Origin: Homalodisca vitripennis
Lineage: Eukaryota; Arthropoda; Insecta; Hemiptera; Cicadellidae
Assembly (NCBI RefSeq): GCF_021130785.1
Contig: NW_025777633.1
Location: 1 to 64,000 of the forward strand
Direction: 5' to 3'
Length of the DNA: 64,000 nucleotides
Below the pieces are notes generated by a model. It worked only from the letters and a program-made list of their open reading frames with translations. It ran no database searches and had not been told where the DNA came from. Shown piece by piece: positions 26,801-37,384 of the stretch (positions within the stretch are counted from its first letter, which is position 1; every line of letters starts with the position of its first letter). Both the position numbers and the translations under genes were made by a program.

Positions 26801-27290
26801 TACGATACTCCTTATAAACAGTGAATGCTCTCGATGGTCACCGACAAAATTGATGACCATTAGAAGAAAATATCTTTGGAGATAGCTTTGACTCAGTTCT
26901 TTAGGTTAGGTTCTAAGAATCTGCAAGATAAACTTTGCTGGAACCTTAAAATGAAGAATAAAATTTCAACTTTAATTACAATACAGATTGTTTCAATCTT
27001 CCGAGTCATTTAGAATTTGTCGCTGATAATTCGTAATAATTATACAATATCAATAATACAGTAAAAGTATACTGTGGTCCCCAGAAGACGGTAAGAGGAC
27101 ACTCGTATATGTCTGGTCCAGCCTAACATTCGAATAGATAATGAGAACACGAGGATTCATACTATTCCACTTTTTCCAACGCTGGTTTGGCTTTGATTTG
27201 TGCTGTTGGTTTTTATCGCTCGTGATTTGTGCTTGTAAACTGTCCAGAGACAACTCCTGAGTTCATTTTCTCCAAGCAGTTTCGAATCAC
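23842..27290. other. Noncoding DNA
   Basis: No supported gene. An A-rich run lies at about 24,577-24,595 and a T-run at about 26,610-26,619. The small frames in this stretch have no recognisable domain. Confidence 0.5.
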
Positions 27291-27357
27291 CTGACGAAAA
27301 GGATATATTTTAATCCTTAAAACGTTGTGTTATACGTTTTGTAACACAAACGATTTA
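27291..27357 (+). ncRNA. Possible degenerate hammerhead-like fold
   Basis: CTGACGA (27,291-27,297) is followed by a stem AAGGAT/ATCCTT (27,299-27,304 with 27,313-27,318), then AAAACG, then a second hairpin TTGTGTTA/TAACACAA (27,325-27,349). The order resembles the hammerhead core CUGANGA-stem II-GAAA-stem III, which is known in the terminal repeats of Penelope-like elements. The expected GAAA is AAAA here, so it is probably inactive or a chance match. Confidence 0.25.
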
Positions 27358-27864
27358 AAATCTCCAAAATCATAGAATACTTTCAAACTTTTCATCGTCA
27401 GTAACAAACTTTATACAAAGAAGTGCTCTGGAACCTTCGGAGTCCTCTTTTATTTGTTTCAGTACAAGTTAAAACTATAGCATCACACGCATACAAATAA
27501 AAATGCAACTTATAATTGCACAGGATTTGTTACACCCATCTACCAGGAGACTTAGTTGAACGACCTTTCTAGACAAGGAAGTGCGGATGTATGCCCTGGT
27601 TTGAGATATGTTCAACAAAATAGATCCTGTCAGAAATCTGGTTAAGGAAATAAGGATAAAATGATTGATTTGAAAAATTAGCTGTTGTGTTAGAAATCAG
27701 ATTTAAGGTTCACTTATTGAAGTTGTAGTTTGGAATATTATATATAGGATTATATAGGATTGGGTTTGGATTTATGCAAGGCTTATTTGATAATGACTTC
27801 CAAATTTATTAGTATTCAATTAGTCTGTTAGTTTAGGTCAAACTCAACCTTCACTAAGTGCTGC

Positions 27865-28355
27865 GTCAGGAATCATACGCTGTCAAAGACTTGATTCCCG
27901 GAATCTAGAGTAATGTTCCTTTGAAGATATCCAAAAATAAACGGTTACGAAGAAACTCTAAAACTAACTCTTACATCCTCTATAGACATCAGAAACATAC
28001 ATATAGAATACAAAATATAGTATAATCTAGGTGAAGAGGTATTCCTATTGTCTCATTAGGTGCATAATTGTTACTAAAATTCCATTAAGATGAACTGGAG
28101 ATAACCCGAACGTTAACTTTGAATCAACCCTTCCAACTATAGCTACGTGCGTCTGATGAGACAATGAGAATACATAGATTACACGTAGGTTAAATTTATT
28201 TAGTAGTTTACGTGCCTCTAAAAACGAAACTATGTAAATAGTCCATTTTGAGTTTCTTCGTCACCGACTGTATTTAAATCTCTTCAGACGAACATGACTC
28301 CAGACTTCAGGAGTCAAGTCTATGATAGCGTCAGGTTTCAGTCGCTGCACTAGGA
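27865..28355. repeat. Diverged inverted repeat pair
   Basis: The segment from about 27,865 to 28,080 resembles the reverse complement of 28,140-28,355. Shared blocks include ACGAAGAAACTC, ATTGTCTCAT and GACGCTATCA-like strings, at roughly 65-70% similarity by eye. It may be two head-to-head copies of an old element. Confidence 0.35.
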
Positions 28356-30492
28356 GGAAGGTGGACTGGAGCTAATACAGCATTCACATAATATGAGACG
28401 ATACGAAAAATCCTTCATAATTGCGAAGGAAGACTTGTAAAGATAAGGAGATCGTGGTCTGAGACAAAACAGGTTTATGTAAAGATACGATGTCTTGGTA
28501 GCTTACTTGAAGTATTTAATTAGCTCTTACTCATCATAACAATAAAAATTGCATAAAATAATATTTGAAGACTACTGTTGGTACTTAAAAATCAGAAGCG
28601 TACCGATTTTTTGAAAGATGATAGCGTACTTGAACAAAGTTCAACAATAATAAAATGTCTGAACAGTAATGAGTCCTTTTAAAAAATTTTGTAAACCTAA
28701 GTACTCCACTTTACATTCCACTTAAATTAGAGTATTGATAGATTCTTTAAATAAATTTCCTACTGAATAAACAGTTAGAATAATGGTAATTATTTAAATT
28801 TGTCAAATCATTCCACCTGTTAGTACTGGGGATGTGGTACAATTTATATTGATCCTATTCTACGTATGTGACTATTTAAATTTCAATGGGATATCCTTTT
28901 TAGAGAAGAGCCAATGAGAACGAGAAAGCATAAAGTAATAATACTGTACAGCCTTTGGCGGGAGGGGGAGGGAGATGGCAGTAATATTTCTTTATTAACG
29001 ACTACAACGTGAAAACACTAGCAATATTTAGGCCATTACTTATTCTTATCATACCGTCACTGGTGCAGAATGGAAAAAATAAACAAAATTAATTAAAAAT
29101 CCCTTGTGGAAACGTACTAAATAACTGTATTTATGAAGGTTTAGCATTCAACCATACAGAATTGTAATTTTGTTGTGAAAAACTTACATTGGTTTTTGAG
29201 CAACTAAAATACGCCTGTTCAGAGTAGTGCTTAAAGTTTTAATGTTTCCAGGAAAGAGCTGTTGCCAGAATATTATGTTGTGTTGGTAGAGGTAGACTTA
29301 CGCAAGTTGGGAGCAACAAACATTATTGTCAGTTGAAAGGCATCAGCCGTTTTGACATAGTTTCACAAAACAAAAACTACTTTGTACAGTGCTATATGAC
29401 CGCCATAACTACGTTTTTAAACAATAATTAAATTTACATTAATTACAATTAAATATATAAATTACACCCCTACATTAGTGAGACCGCCGTGGGAACGTTT
29501 AACAATTATAAAATGAAAGATTAGGTAACTATACGATTTAATAGTCTTTATTATTAAAGCATGATTCCACAAACTGCTCTTCATAAATTTATTGTTATGT
29601 TATAAAACAGGAAATGAATCTAATTACATTGTAGCAGTACAAACAAATCCAAATGATAAATAAGTAGTTTGAGTCCAAAGCCCTTGTTCCTTAAATTACT
29701 GCAATAGTAGTAAGTAAAATAGAAATTAATATTATTGTAAACGTTACATAGCCATTATTGTAAATAAATAAAAAAAATACATAATACACATTCAAATAAA
29801 TAACAAATATACGATAATGACAATATCAGGGAATAACTATATACCACCTTATATAGCAAAAAAAGGTATTTCAAGGTTTCCTAATTCTCATCATTTCAAA
29901 GCTCTACCACTATAAAGTACGTTACTGAGTGTTCTCCATTTGGCTCTAGCTGGTGAGAACTCGCTCCAGACCATTTACTCTCCATCAATCTCCAACCCAA
30001 GGGACAACGATGCCTTCTAGCACAGTGTTTCCACCGCGATATATCTTCAGTTCAACCTCCTAAACCATAGATACATCGCATCAGTGAAATAAATATTGTT
30101 CTTAAAGATTTTAACATACAAATTTTATCTCATATAAAGATTTTTTCTCTTGCATATACAGGTTGCTATCCGTTTACACTCAACCGTCAAAAATCTGTTT
30201 GAATCTCAATCCATTGGATTTAGATTCAAATAGATTGGATCCGTGTATTAGATTTGAGTTTTCAATTGAGGAAACCAATTGTTTTCCTTTTCGCGTGCGA
30301 GTACGAAAGAAAGTCCTTTCAGTGATATATCTTTAAAATTTATTATTTTATAATTACTTATTCTCTTTACACTGATGTCAAATATTTCACCTATAGTGTC
30401 ACTTATGCTGGAAGATTTAAATTTGATTTTGTCACTTCATAGGTTTTCCCATTGCGAATTACTGACTAAATATTACGTTATGGGATCTGCTG
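28356..30492. other. Noncoding DNA
   Basis: No supported gene, RNA or clear repeat. Confidence 0.5.
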
Positions 30493-30962
30493 TTAACCCG
30501 TTCAGGCATTTGACGTAATATTACGTATATAGCGACTGCATCAGTGTGCTACCGACGTAATATTACGTATATAGCGACTGCATCAGTGTGCTACTGACGT
30601 AATATTACGTATATAGCGACTGCATCAGTGTGCTACTGACGTAATATTACATATCGTTAAATTATTGACTTTATTCTATAGTCTTACATAATATAGCGGA
30701 AGAAGAAATGAATGGCGACTGAGTTCCGCGCAATTAGTTCTAGTGTTTTCTATTAGATGTCAATAGTTCCTCGGTCCTCTGTCATGAGTATTTCCACTTT
30801 GGTGATATTCCTGTAGTCGCACAATGGAGAGAGCTACTACGTTATTTTGTTGCATACACATCCGCGAGTAATTTATGTTTTTATTTCTAGTGAACCATGG
30901 AACTATCTGATTGGCTACGTTTGCTTGATGATGACACGGACACGATAATCAAAATAACTTAG
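30493..30962 (+). mobile_element. piggyBac-like 5' end with subterminal repeats (remnant)
   Basis: TTAA followed by CCCG at 30,493-30,500 is how piggyBac-family elements begin, including their TTAA target. It is followed by three complete 42-bp direct repeats from 30,512 and a partial fourth from 30,638, each starting with the palindrome ACGTAATATTACGT. Further in, a TTTATTTCTAG acceptor-like site is followed by an ATG (30,897) opening a short acidic frame, MELSDWLRLLDDDTDT, that stops at 30,962. An acidic N-terminus suits a piggyBac transposase, but 16 residues are not diagnostic. No matching right terminus (GGGTTAA) was found nearby, so this is at most a fragment. Confidence 0.4.
30512..30651 (+). 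repeat. 42-bp tandem repeats with an internal 14-bp palindrome
   Basis: Unit starts are at 30,512, 30,554, 30,596 and 30,638 (partial). The units are almost identical and the palindrome ACGTAATATTACGT heads each full unit. Confidence 0.9.
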
Positions 30963-33082
30963 TGGAAAACAGAAAAGATAACAAACATTTTCAAAAAGAC
31001 AATAAAAGTTATTTTTTCATAAATAATATTCTATAGATCACAGTTGTATTCAAAAGTTGAAGAAATTTACTCTCTGCTAAGAAATTGTGATGATTTATTG
31101 TTTCTCTCAGTTATTTTACAACAGCATCTTGTTCAACACTTTACTGTATCAATTCCATATATTATTATGAGCTTTAACTATACTATAAACAACAGTAATG
31201 TTACATGAACATAGGGCGGTCAGTGCAGCGAGGTATTAGTTTTCTGCAGCCGCTGCGGTCGCGTAAAATATGTGACGCCTGTTGGCACAGGCACGCGGTC
31301 AAACAAATCGACCCAAAATGGGTTAGTTTGTGTTTAAATGTGGATACAAATTCAATTTTCGTAATCGGGAAACAAACTATGAGCACTTATCTATTGGTAA
31401 TGTCCATTTAGGCTGTATATCTTCTGAGTATATATCTTATGTTTCTTGGAAAAACTCATTAAATCTTTTAAAAATATTACTTTACGTGTTCCTTTCTCCA
31501 TATCCTGATCTTACCTCTATCACCTTTTCTCGCATCTGCTCAACTCCACTTCTGCTCCTATTCAAACTCTTCCAATCGCACTTAATGTATCTCTCTCTAA
31601 AACTCCCTGTACAATTCTTTCCACTTAAGATGGTGCAATCAATTTTTGGTTGGAAAATATTTTTTTAATAAATTCATAGCTCCGTAAGTATCACTACTGT
31701 AACTACTGGAAATTATAAAATTGAAAACAAAGATTCTTCGTGTCATTCACCGTGAAATCACAGGCACTTTAATTACGGAATTTAGGAAATTTTTTAACCA
31801 GCCCAAATAAAGCGGCTGACGACAAAAACATTTAATTTGTACATTTTTATAGCTTCAGGCAGTGATATGGTTATTGTTCAGTAATGACACAAAATTTAAG
31901 GAAATAACATATTTTTTAATATGTTGATTGTATGAGTAGAAAACATGTCACTGTTACGCATGATGCAAAACTTTCATAATTTTATCTTATTTCGGCTGAT
32001 TAAAAAATTACCAGTTTTCCTAATTTAGCTGCCTGTATTTTTTAGACGGATAAAAATGTCTGTTTATTCTGTAATTAATGAAGGTATCTTGCAAAGCTGG
32101 TAATTTAACGTAAGAAAACATAATCTAAATATAAAACGTATTGCGCCACCTTAACGTCCTAAACCACTTTTAATGTCACGTTTAAAATAAGTTATCCCTT
32201 AAATATTGGTAGTAGCATTTTTCATAACTTTAAAAAAATAAATCATAATCAGTTCAGTAGACTTTGGGCTAAATCATATCTATAACGGATTAATTTTCTT
32301 ACTGTAAATGTATTCTTGGTTGTATACTCTGTTTGAACACATTTTTGTAAACAGGCTACGCAGCACACAACTTTTGATTTACTTCCACCATTTTGTACAT
32401 TTTATTGTTTCATAAATAAATTATGGAAGATAATTTTTTCGTATACTACTTGTAAAATAGATATATACGGAGATATTCTTAGGAGAATTTTATTGTGCAC
32501 AGAGTATCTCACAGATGTCGGTTCACCGAATAATTGCGGCCAAGTTTTATTTCATGCCTTGGACATTCTTACACGTCCACATATTTCATGGGACAGGTAA
32601 GCTTGGTTCATGGTTATGAATCATTTCCTAGCAGAATTCATCTTTAGATCGCGTTCAAGTGAAATTCTACAGAAGTTTAGCAAGCAGATTTAGCTTTTAC
32701 AGCCAGCATTTCATACAGCTATAAACAATAAAAATTGAGGTTAAAAATATGGTTTCAAAATGTATAAACTTTATCGAAATCATGTCTGTCTAATATTGAG
32801 TATACTTTCAATGTTTTATACAGATTATATTGAAGTAAAGTTGTATGCAGCGACACAGAAAAAAGTAAATGTTAATTAAAGCCGAAGAATGTCTTATTGT
32901 ACCAAGCGAATTTAGGGTCTTCAAGTTTCTTACTTTTGCCATCGTTCAGTTATACAGAAAATTAATAACTCTACTTTTCGAGATTTACAATCTGATCTCA
33001 CTCACAAATGGATAACTACCCTAATACATAAATATTTTTCAATTTTATACAATATACTTTTTAATTGCTTTTTAATTATTTT
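30963..33082. other. Mostly noncoding DNA
   Basis: No complete gene. A locally GC-richer patch at 31,205-31,330 has an open frame with CDACWHRHAVKQIDP, a C-x2-C-W pattern that may be a decayed zinc-binding fragment. It is not called as a gene. Confidence 0.4.
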
Positions 33083-33410
33083 ATGAATAGGTTACATTAA
33101 AATTGATGTGTATAATCCCACTATATTGGGCAAACCGGCCGATCCTTCTAAATTAGATTTAATGAACACATAAAAGCATTGAAAACATCATAAAATTCAA
33201 AATATGCAGACCATTTAAATAACACCGGTCATACATACACCAACATCGAAAACAATCTTGAAATTTTACATACAAGCAAATAAAGTTGCACATATTTATC
33301 AAACATGTTTTAGGCTACATCTCTAATATTAACATTGAGTTTAAAATCTCCAAAACTTTAACCAAAGAAGTAAAGGAATGTGGTGAAATGGTTCAATTTC
33401 CAAACTAATA
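33083..33410 (+). pseudogene. Penelope-like retroelement remnant (GIY-YIG endonuclease)
   Basis: In one plus-strand frame the sequence reads YIGQTGRSF, then, past an in-frame stop, IRFNEHIKAL, then past another stop NSKYADHLNNTGHTYTNIE and NNLEILHTSK. This is the YIG half and following conserved Arg, Glu and His-rich part of the GIY-YIG endonuclease at the C-terminus of Penelope-like elements. At least three in-frame stops, all at positions that look like former Lys codons, show that it is dead. The reverse transcriptase that should lie upstream was not seen, so only the 3' end of the element is present. Confidence 0.7.
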
Positions 33411-34179
33411 TTGAAATGACAGATATTATCAAGTAAACGTAGAATATATGGGCCGTATACTAAACAATCAGTCCAGCTCAGTGTGGGAACCAGTCATGAA
33501 TAAATTGTGGTTATTGTGGAGATAAGCAAAGTTCTAGTGAAAGATGACAGCGTAGGGGTTGAGTGGTGAGGGGTGAGGGGTGGACCGACATGAAAGTTTT
33601 TTCAAGCAGAGAATCATGTTTAGCTCAAGTTTTATCACGGCCTACAATTCAGCAGTTTTGGAAAATTCAACTCCAAGAACTATAAAGCATATTTAAACTC
33701 TTAATTTTTATATAGATTAATAATTCAACTAATATCATTTCAATATTATATTTAATCAAACATGACTTTTATGTAAAGTAACATCAGACAAAAGAGTAGT
33801 TGTTATTGGAAACGTTGAGGTAATGGATTGGACTGGAACTGAACTGATAAAGTCTAGATGGACTTTTCCAATCATACAAATCAAATAGAAAAGAAGTTCA
33901 TATAGACCTTAATGCCGATTCTGCAATTTGACTTGTTTTCGAAAACAGGTTAAGTTATAGTGTACTGTTTGGTTCTTTGGATCTTTACAAGCTTCTAGCT
34001 ATACTCATTACGCTGATAATACACTAGATTAACCGATAGTACATTCCGAAATTAATGATAACTTCTATCACAGTTATAAGTAGTCGTAATTATTCACACG
34101 GTACTTTTATCTAAAGAAATCAATTTCATGAGTACATTTTACTTGGCAATGACAAATTTACATGATCTTATAAGTAAAA
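33411..34179. other. Noncoding flank left of the viral gene cluster
   Basis: No gene. I looked here for a terminal inverted repeat matching the right flank (45,640-46,000) and saw none. Confidence 0.4.
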
Positions 34180-34746
34180 CTAAGAAGGCCATTCCCACAT
34201 GTGATTCTTCTTAATTAACACAAAAACATGGTGTTTTTTCTTATCAAAATCTTTACATACATCTCTCTTCATTAATTCCATTCGCAATTCTTGATTCTCT
34301 ATTTTCAATGATTTCATTTCATCTTTAATTTGTAACTGTTTTATTTCATCTTTTAACTGCTTATTTTCGTTTTTGAGTTTGTACTCACCATATTTTCTAA
34401 TGGAAGGTAAAACATCTCTCGTAACCAATTGTTGAAAGCTTTTTGCTTCTATTTTATGAGATCTTAAAATTAACGAATAAAGTCCTGATTCATTAATGAA
34501 AATAGTATCTTTGTGAATATTTGCGAGGTGGCCCTCGAGGGCTACCTTATCTTTTAGATAAAAGTATTGAGATTTGTCACCTTCATCGACATTATTTGTA
34601 ATCGCTTTTTCTGTATTGTTATATTCCAATATTTCTGCAACATCTTTAGCCTTAAACCAAAATTCATTATTTTCGTCAACAATTGTTAAAATTTCTTTAT
34701 TATTGAATTTTAGTTGATTATTTCTTAGATCTATGACTGACTCCAT
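34180..34746 (-). CDS. BRO-N domain protein with coiled coil (longest copy of the array)
   Basis: 188 codons from an ATG in TAAATGG context. Residues about 8-125 form a BRO-N domain: FWFKAKDVAEILEYNNTEKA, then FINESGLYSLILRSHKIEAK and VTRDVLPSIRKYGEYKL. This is followed by a Lys/Glu/Leu coiled coil (about 125-165) and a short basic end, KKHHVFVLIKKN. BRO proteins are DNA-binding proteins of baculoviruses and large DNA viruses that often carry a variable C-terminal domain, which here is only a stub. It is the distal member of a leftward array of related frames starting at 35,652. Its role is unknown; chromatin or DNA binding is the usual suggestion for the family. Confidence 0.85.
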   Translation of the reverse strand: MESVIDLRNNQLKFNNKEILTIVDENNEFWFKAKDVAEILEYNNTEKAITNNVDEGDKSQYFYLKDKVALEGHLANIHKDTIFINESGLYSLILRSHKIEAKSFQQLVTRDVLPSIRKYGEYKLKNENKQLKDEIKQLQIKDEMKSLKIENQELRMELMKRDVCKDFDKKKHHVFVLIKKNHMWEWPS

Positions 34747-34828
34747 TTAGATAGAAAAAAATTTAACAAGCAATTTTTATTTTGAGAGACCTGGTTCATT
34801 AATAAAAACAGTACAGGGATGAAGATTG

Positions 34829-35053
34829 TTAAGGGGCCATTCGAATAGACCCTTGTTTTTTTAAGTAAAAATATTGAATTTTGTCATCATCATCAACGTT
34901 TAATATGATTGCTTGTCTAGTATTTTCATATTCTAACACCTCTGCAACATCTTTAGCCTTAAACCAAAATTCATTATTTTCGTCAACAATTGTAAAGATA
35001 TGTTTGCTTTTAAATCTAAGTTGATTATTGAGCAGGTCTACAACTGACTCCAT
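34829..35053 (-). CDS. Truncated BRO-N protein, array copy 2
   Basis: 74 codons from an ATG in TAAATGG context, starting MESVVDLLNNQLRFKSK and containing FWFKAKDVAEVLEYENTRQA, the first half of the BRO-N fold. The frame changes in a seven-T run at 34,856-34,862. Beyond it, matching BRO-N residues up to the VFINE block continue in another frame until a stop near 34,770. The second half with the VTRDVLPSIRKYG block is absent, as in copies 3 and 4. Confidence 0.75.
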   Translation of the reverse strand: MESVVDLLNNQLRFKSKHIFTIVDENNEFWFKAKDVAEVLEYENTRQAIILNVDDDDKIQYFYLKKQGSIRMAP

Positions 35054-35057
35054 TTAA

Positions 35058-35348
35058 CTAGTAATTTTTATTTTGAGAATAAAGCCCAGATTCATTAACG
35101 AAAACAGTGTTATTTTGGAAGTTTAAAGGTAAGCTATTTATAGCCCCCCTTATATTTAGATTAAAATAGAAGTTTTTATCATCTTCGTCAACGTTTATTC
35201 TGATCGTTTGCATAGTATTTTCATATTCTAGAATTTTTGCTACGTCTTTAGCTTTAAACCAGATCACATTGTTTTCGTCAACAATCGTAAAGATATGTTT
35301 GTTATTGAATTTTAGTTGATTATTGAGTAGGTCTACAACTGACTCCAT
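35058..35348 (-). CDS. Truncated BRO-N protein, array copy 3
   Basis: 96 codons, starting MESVVDLLNNQLKFNNK and ending VFVNESGLYSQNKNY, then TAG. It is an uninterrupted frame that stops where the BRO-N second half should begin. The stop is only 4 bp from the start of copy 2. The changed block VIWFKAKDVAKILEYENTMQ shows divergence from its neighbours. The truncation is built into the repeat unit rather than caused by random decay in this copy. Confidence 0.75.
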   Translation of the reverse strand: MESVVDLLNNQLKFNNKHIFTIVDENNVIWFKAKDVAKILEYENTMQTIRINVDEDDKNFYFNLNIRGAINSLPLNFQNNTVFVNESGLYSQNKNY

Positions 35349-35652
35349 TTAGATAGAAAAGAAATTTAACTAGTAATTTTTTATTTTGAGAATAAAGGCC
35401 AGATTCATTAACGAAAACAGTGTTTTTTTGAAAGTTTGAAGGCGGGGGCGAATCACCCCTACCTTCAGAATGTATGTTTTCGAAGCTTTTTTTATATTTT
35501 TCTTTGACATGTTCTTTAATTGCTTTCTTCGTATCTTTATATTCTAACACCTCTGCAACATCTTTCGCCTTAAACCAAAATTCATTATTTTCGTCAACAA
35601 ATGTTAAAATTTCTTTATTATTGAATTTGAGTAGATTCACAACTGACTCCAT
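35320..35652 (-). CDS. Truncated BRO-N protein, array copy 4
   Basis: 110 codons, starting MESVVNLLKFNNKEIL with FWFKAKDVAEVLEYKDTKKA and a charged insert, then VFVNESGLYSQNKK. An A-run difference makes the frame run 29 bp into the start of copy 3 instead of stopping as that copy does. The TAAATGG start and the leader AGAAAAGAAATTTAACTAG are shared with copy 3. Confidence 0.7.
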   Translation of the reverse strand: MESVVNLLKFNNKEILTFVDENNEFWFKAKDVAEVLEYKDTKKAIKEHVKEKYKKSFENIHSEGRGDSPPPSNFQKNTVFVNESGLYSQNKKLLVKFLFYLNGVSCRPTQ

Positions 35653-35681
35653 TTAGATAGAAAAGAAATTTAACTAGTAAT

Positions 35682-35780
35682 TTGTATTTCGAGAATAAAA
35701 TCCAGATTCATTAATGAAAACAGGGTCAGGATGAAGATTGTTAAGGGGTCTATGGCATAGACTCTTGTAATTTATACATT
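35682..35780 (-). pseudogene. Fifth BRO-N fragment lacking a start
   Basis: On the minus strand a frame reads PLNNLHPDPVFINESGFYS and stops at the same position as the other short copies. The first part is missing, so this is a partial unit at the proximal edge of the array, next to the penton gene end. Confidence 0.6.
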
Positions 35781-35838
35781 CAAAAGTTGTTTTCTTGAAA
35801 ATTTGAAGGTAAGAACGATTCGTTCCCCCCTTGATTCA

Positions 35839-36575
35839 TCATTCTTTCGACAATCTTAAATATATTGTTGTTTTACTCTCATTATTTAATAAATTTCCCT
35901 CAGAGTCTTGAATAGTCAGAACGATTTTTTGAATTCTTTTAATATTTTTTTCTAATTGGAATATAATCGATTTCATTCGGTTTTTCACTGATTTTTGATC
36001 CATAAGCAACATTTGGGAAAAATGTGTACAAAATTTCAGATTCTTTGTGTAAGTGTTCGGTATGATTTTCAAAACTAGGTTCAACGAGATTACAATGTAC
36101 TTCAATTACATCGAACGGTCTAAATTTTGGCGTTTTACTTCCTAAATATACCTGATTTGGCTCAATAGTTTCTTGAACAAACCCTAATAAATCTACAATA
36201 ATTGCTGAAAACATTATTCTTACTGGTGATTTTATTTGAATTTTATTAGAGAGATAATTTTTTTGCATTTCAAACTTGTTTTCGTCAAAGTTTTAAAGAT
36301 TTATCTGATTGTTTGAATGTTTTCAGATAATTTTTAAGGGAATTTTTTATTTGATCGAAAGTATAATATCCTTTGTTTAAACCATAGTATTTTGTTATGT
36401 TCTTCTCACTAAATCCTATGCAATAAGGAGAACTTTCACTAATATTTATTACAAAATTGTCAGAATAAAAACCGCTTAAACCGATAAAATAATTTGATTC
36501 TTCCTCTAAGTGTATAGGATGTTCCAAGTTTAAAACTAATTTAGAGCTTTCTGAAGTCAACTTGAACAGCTTCAT
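35839..36575 (-). CDS. Penton-like minor capsid protein, with two frame breaks
   Basis: Three overlapping minus-strand frames make one product of about 245 codons. Part 1 (36,575-36,285) starts MKLFKLTSESSKLVLNL and contains SNYFIGLSGFYSDNFVI and YYTFDQIKNSLKNYL. Part 2 (to 35,939) has FRPFDVIEVHCNLVEP, then LYTFFPNVAYGSKISE and EIDYIPI. Part 3 (to 35,839) has KIVLTIQDSEGNLLNNES and ends YLRLSKE. The order, with a beta-rich N-terminus, a middle IEVHCN block, a TFFP block and an IQDSEG block near the end, is that of the single-jelly-roll penton-type proteins of insect Polintons. The breaks lie at a T4 run (36,291-36,294) and a T7 run (35,945-35,951). It is divergent from the ATPase across a 40-bp gap and has no TAAATGG at its start, unlike the BRO-N genes. 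Confidence 0.75.
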
Positions 36576-36615
36576 TTTCGCAAGCGTTGCTTCAAGATGA
36601 AAATCTTCTATTTAA
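36576..36615. promoter_or_regulatory. Divergent promoter region between penton and ATPase genes
   Basis: Only 40 bp separate the two opposing starts. It contains GCAAGCGTTGC, whose ends are inverted (GCAA/TTGC), and an AT-rich run leading into the ATPase ATG. Promoter function is inferred from the arrangement. Confidence 0.4.
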
Positions 36616-37302
36616 ATGGAGAAATTTTTAAAGCAAAAAGATCAGATAAAACTTCAAACGTTTGAAGAAAATAAGAAAGATCAACCAATCAGATTGTTAA
36701 TTGTTGGTTCAAGTGGATGTGGAAAAACAACTTTATTATTGAATTTCATCTACAATAGGTTGATTCCTTATTCCAATTTGTACGTCTTTAGTAAATCTTT
36801 AGAACAAGACGCCTATAAAAAATTACAAGAAAGATTTGAAAATATTGAGAAAAACTTAAACAAAAAAATATCACATTTTTATAATGCTTCTGAGGACATA
36901 GTTCCGTTAAGCGAATGTAAACCCAATTCGTTAATCGTTTTTGATGATTGTATTTTGGAAAATCAGGACGTTATTAAGGAATATTTCGTAATGTCTCGTC
37001 ACAAAAACATATCTTGTATCTATCTTTCCCAATGCTTTTCAAAGGTTGATAAACAAGTTATAAGAAATAACCTGAATATGTTGTGTGTTTTTAAGCAAGA
37101 TGATCACTATTCGAGAAAAATTTACAACAATTATGTGGGATCTGATATGAGTTTTAACCACTTTAATGAATTATGTGATAAAATTTGGAAAGAAGACTAT
37201 GGATTTTTAACTATTAATCTAACTTTGAAGCCAAAAAATGGAAAATATTTGAATAAATTTTCTAACATAAATGCTGCTCAGTGGTCTGACAAATCTACTT
37301 GA
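36616..37302 (+). CDS. A32/FtsK-type genome packaging ATPase
   Basis: 228 codons, uninterrupted, from an ATG in TAAATGG context. The Walker A motif GSSGCGKTT lies at about residues 31-39 and a Walker B motif LIVFDDC at about 105-111, followed by a sensor-like ISCIYLSQC at about 134-142. This size and motif layout is typical of the packaging ATPases of Polintons and related DNA viruses (poxvirus A32-like branch of the HerA/FtsK superfamily). It would drive DNA into preformed capsids. It is the only core viral enzyme gene here with a fully open frame. A 340-bp minisatellite separates it from the next gene. Confidence 0.9.
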   Translation: MEKFLKQKDQIKLQTFEENKKDQPIRLLIVGSSGCGKTTLLLNFIYNRLIPYSNLYVFSKSLEQDAYKKLQERFENIEKNLNKKISHFYNASEDIVPLSECKPNSLIVFDDCILENQDVIKEYFVMSRHKNISCIYLSQCFSKVDKQVIRNNLNMLCVFKQDDHYSRKIYNNYVGSDMSFNHFNELCDKIWKEDYGFLTINLTLKPKNGKYLNKFSNINAAQWSDKST

Positions 37303-37384
37303 TAAAATATTTGTTACAATTATTTTTACATTATCTTTACTTTTTATTTACATTATGAAAATAACAGAAAAACGGTAAATCTGT

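Larger units (their letters stand above)
34747..35780 (-). repeat. Tandem array of BRO-N half-gene units (about 300 bp each)
   Basis: Start codons at 34,746, 35,053, 35,348 and 35,652 are 307, 295 and 304 bp apart. Each unit is a start with the same leader, about 90 codons of BRO-N, and an end after NESGLYS or a variant. The shared leader (AGAAAAGAAATTTAACTAG in its clearest form) makes unequal recombination an easy explanation. Confidence 0.8.

Noticed and set aside
30512..30651. CRISPR array
   Set aside because: The 42-bp units are contiguous direct repeats without spacers, in an animal-type genome.
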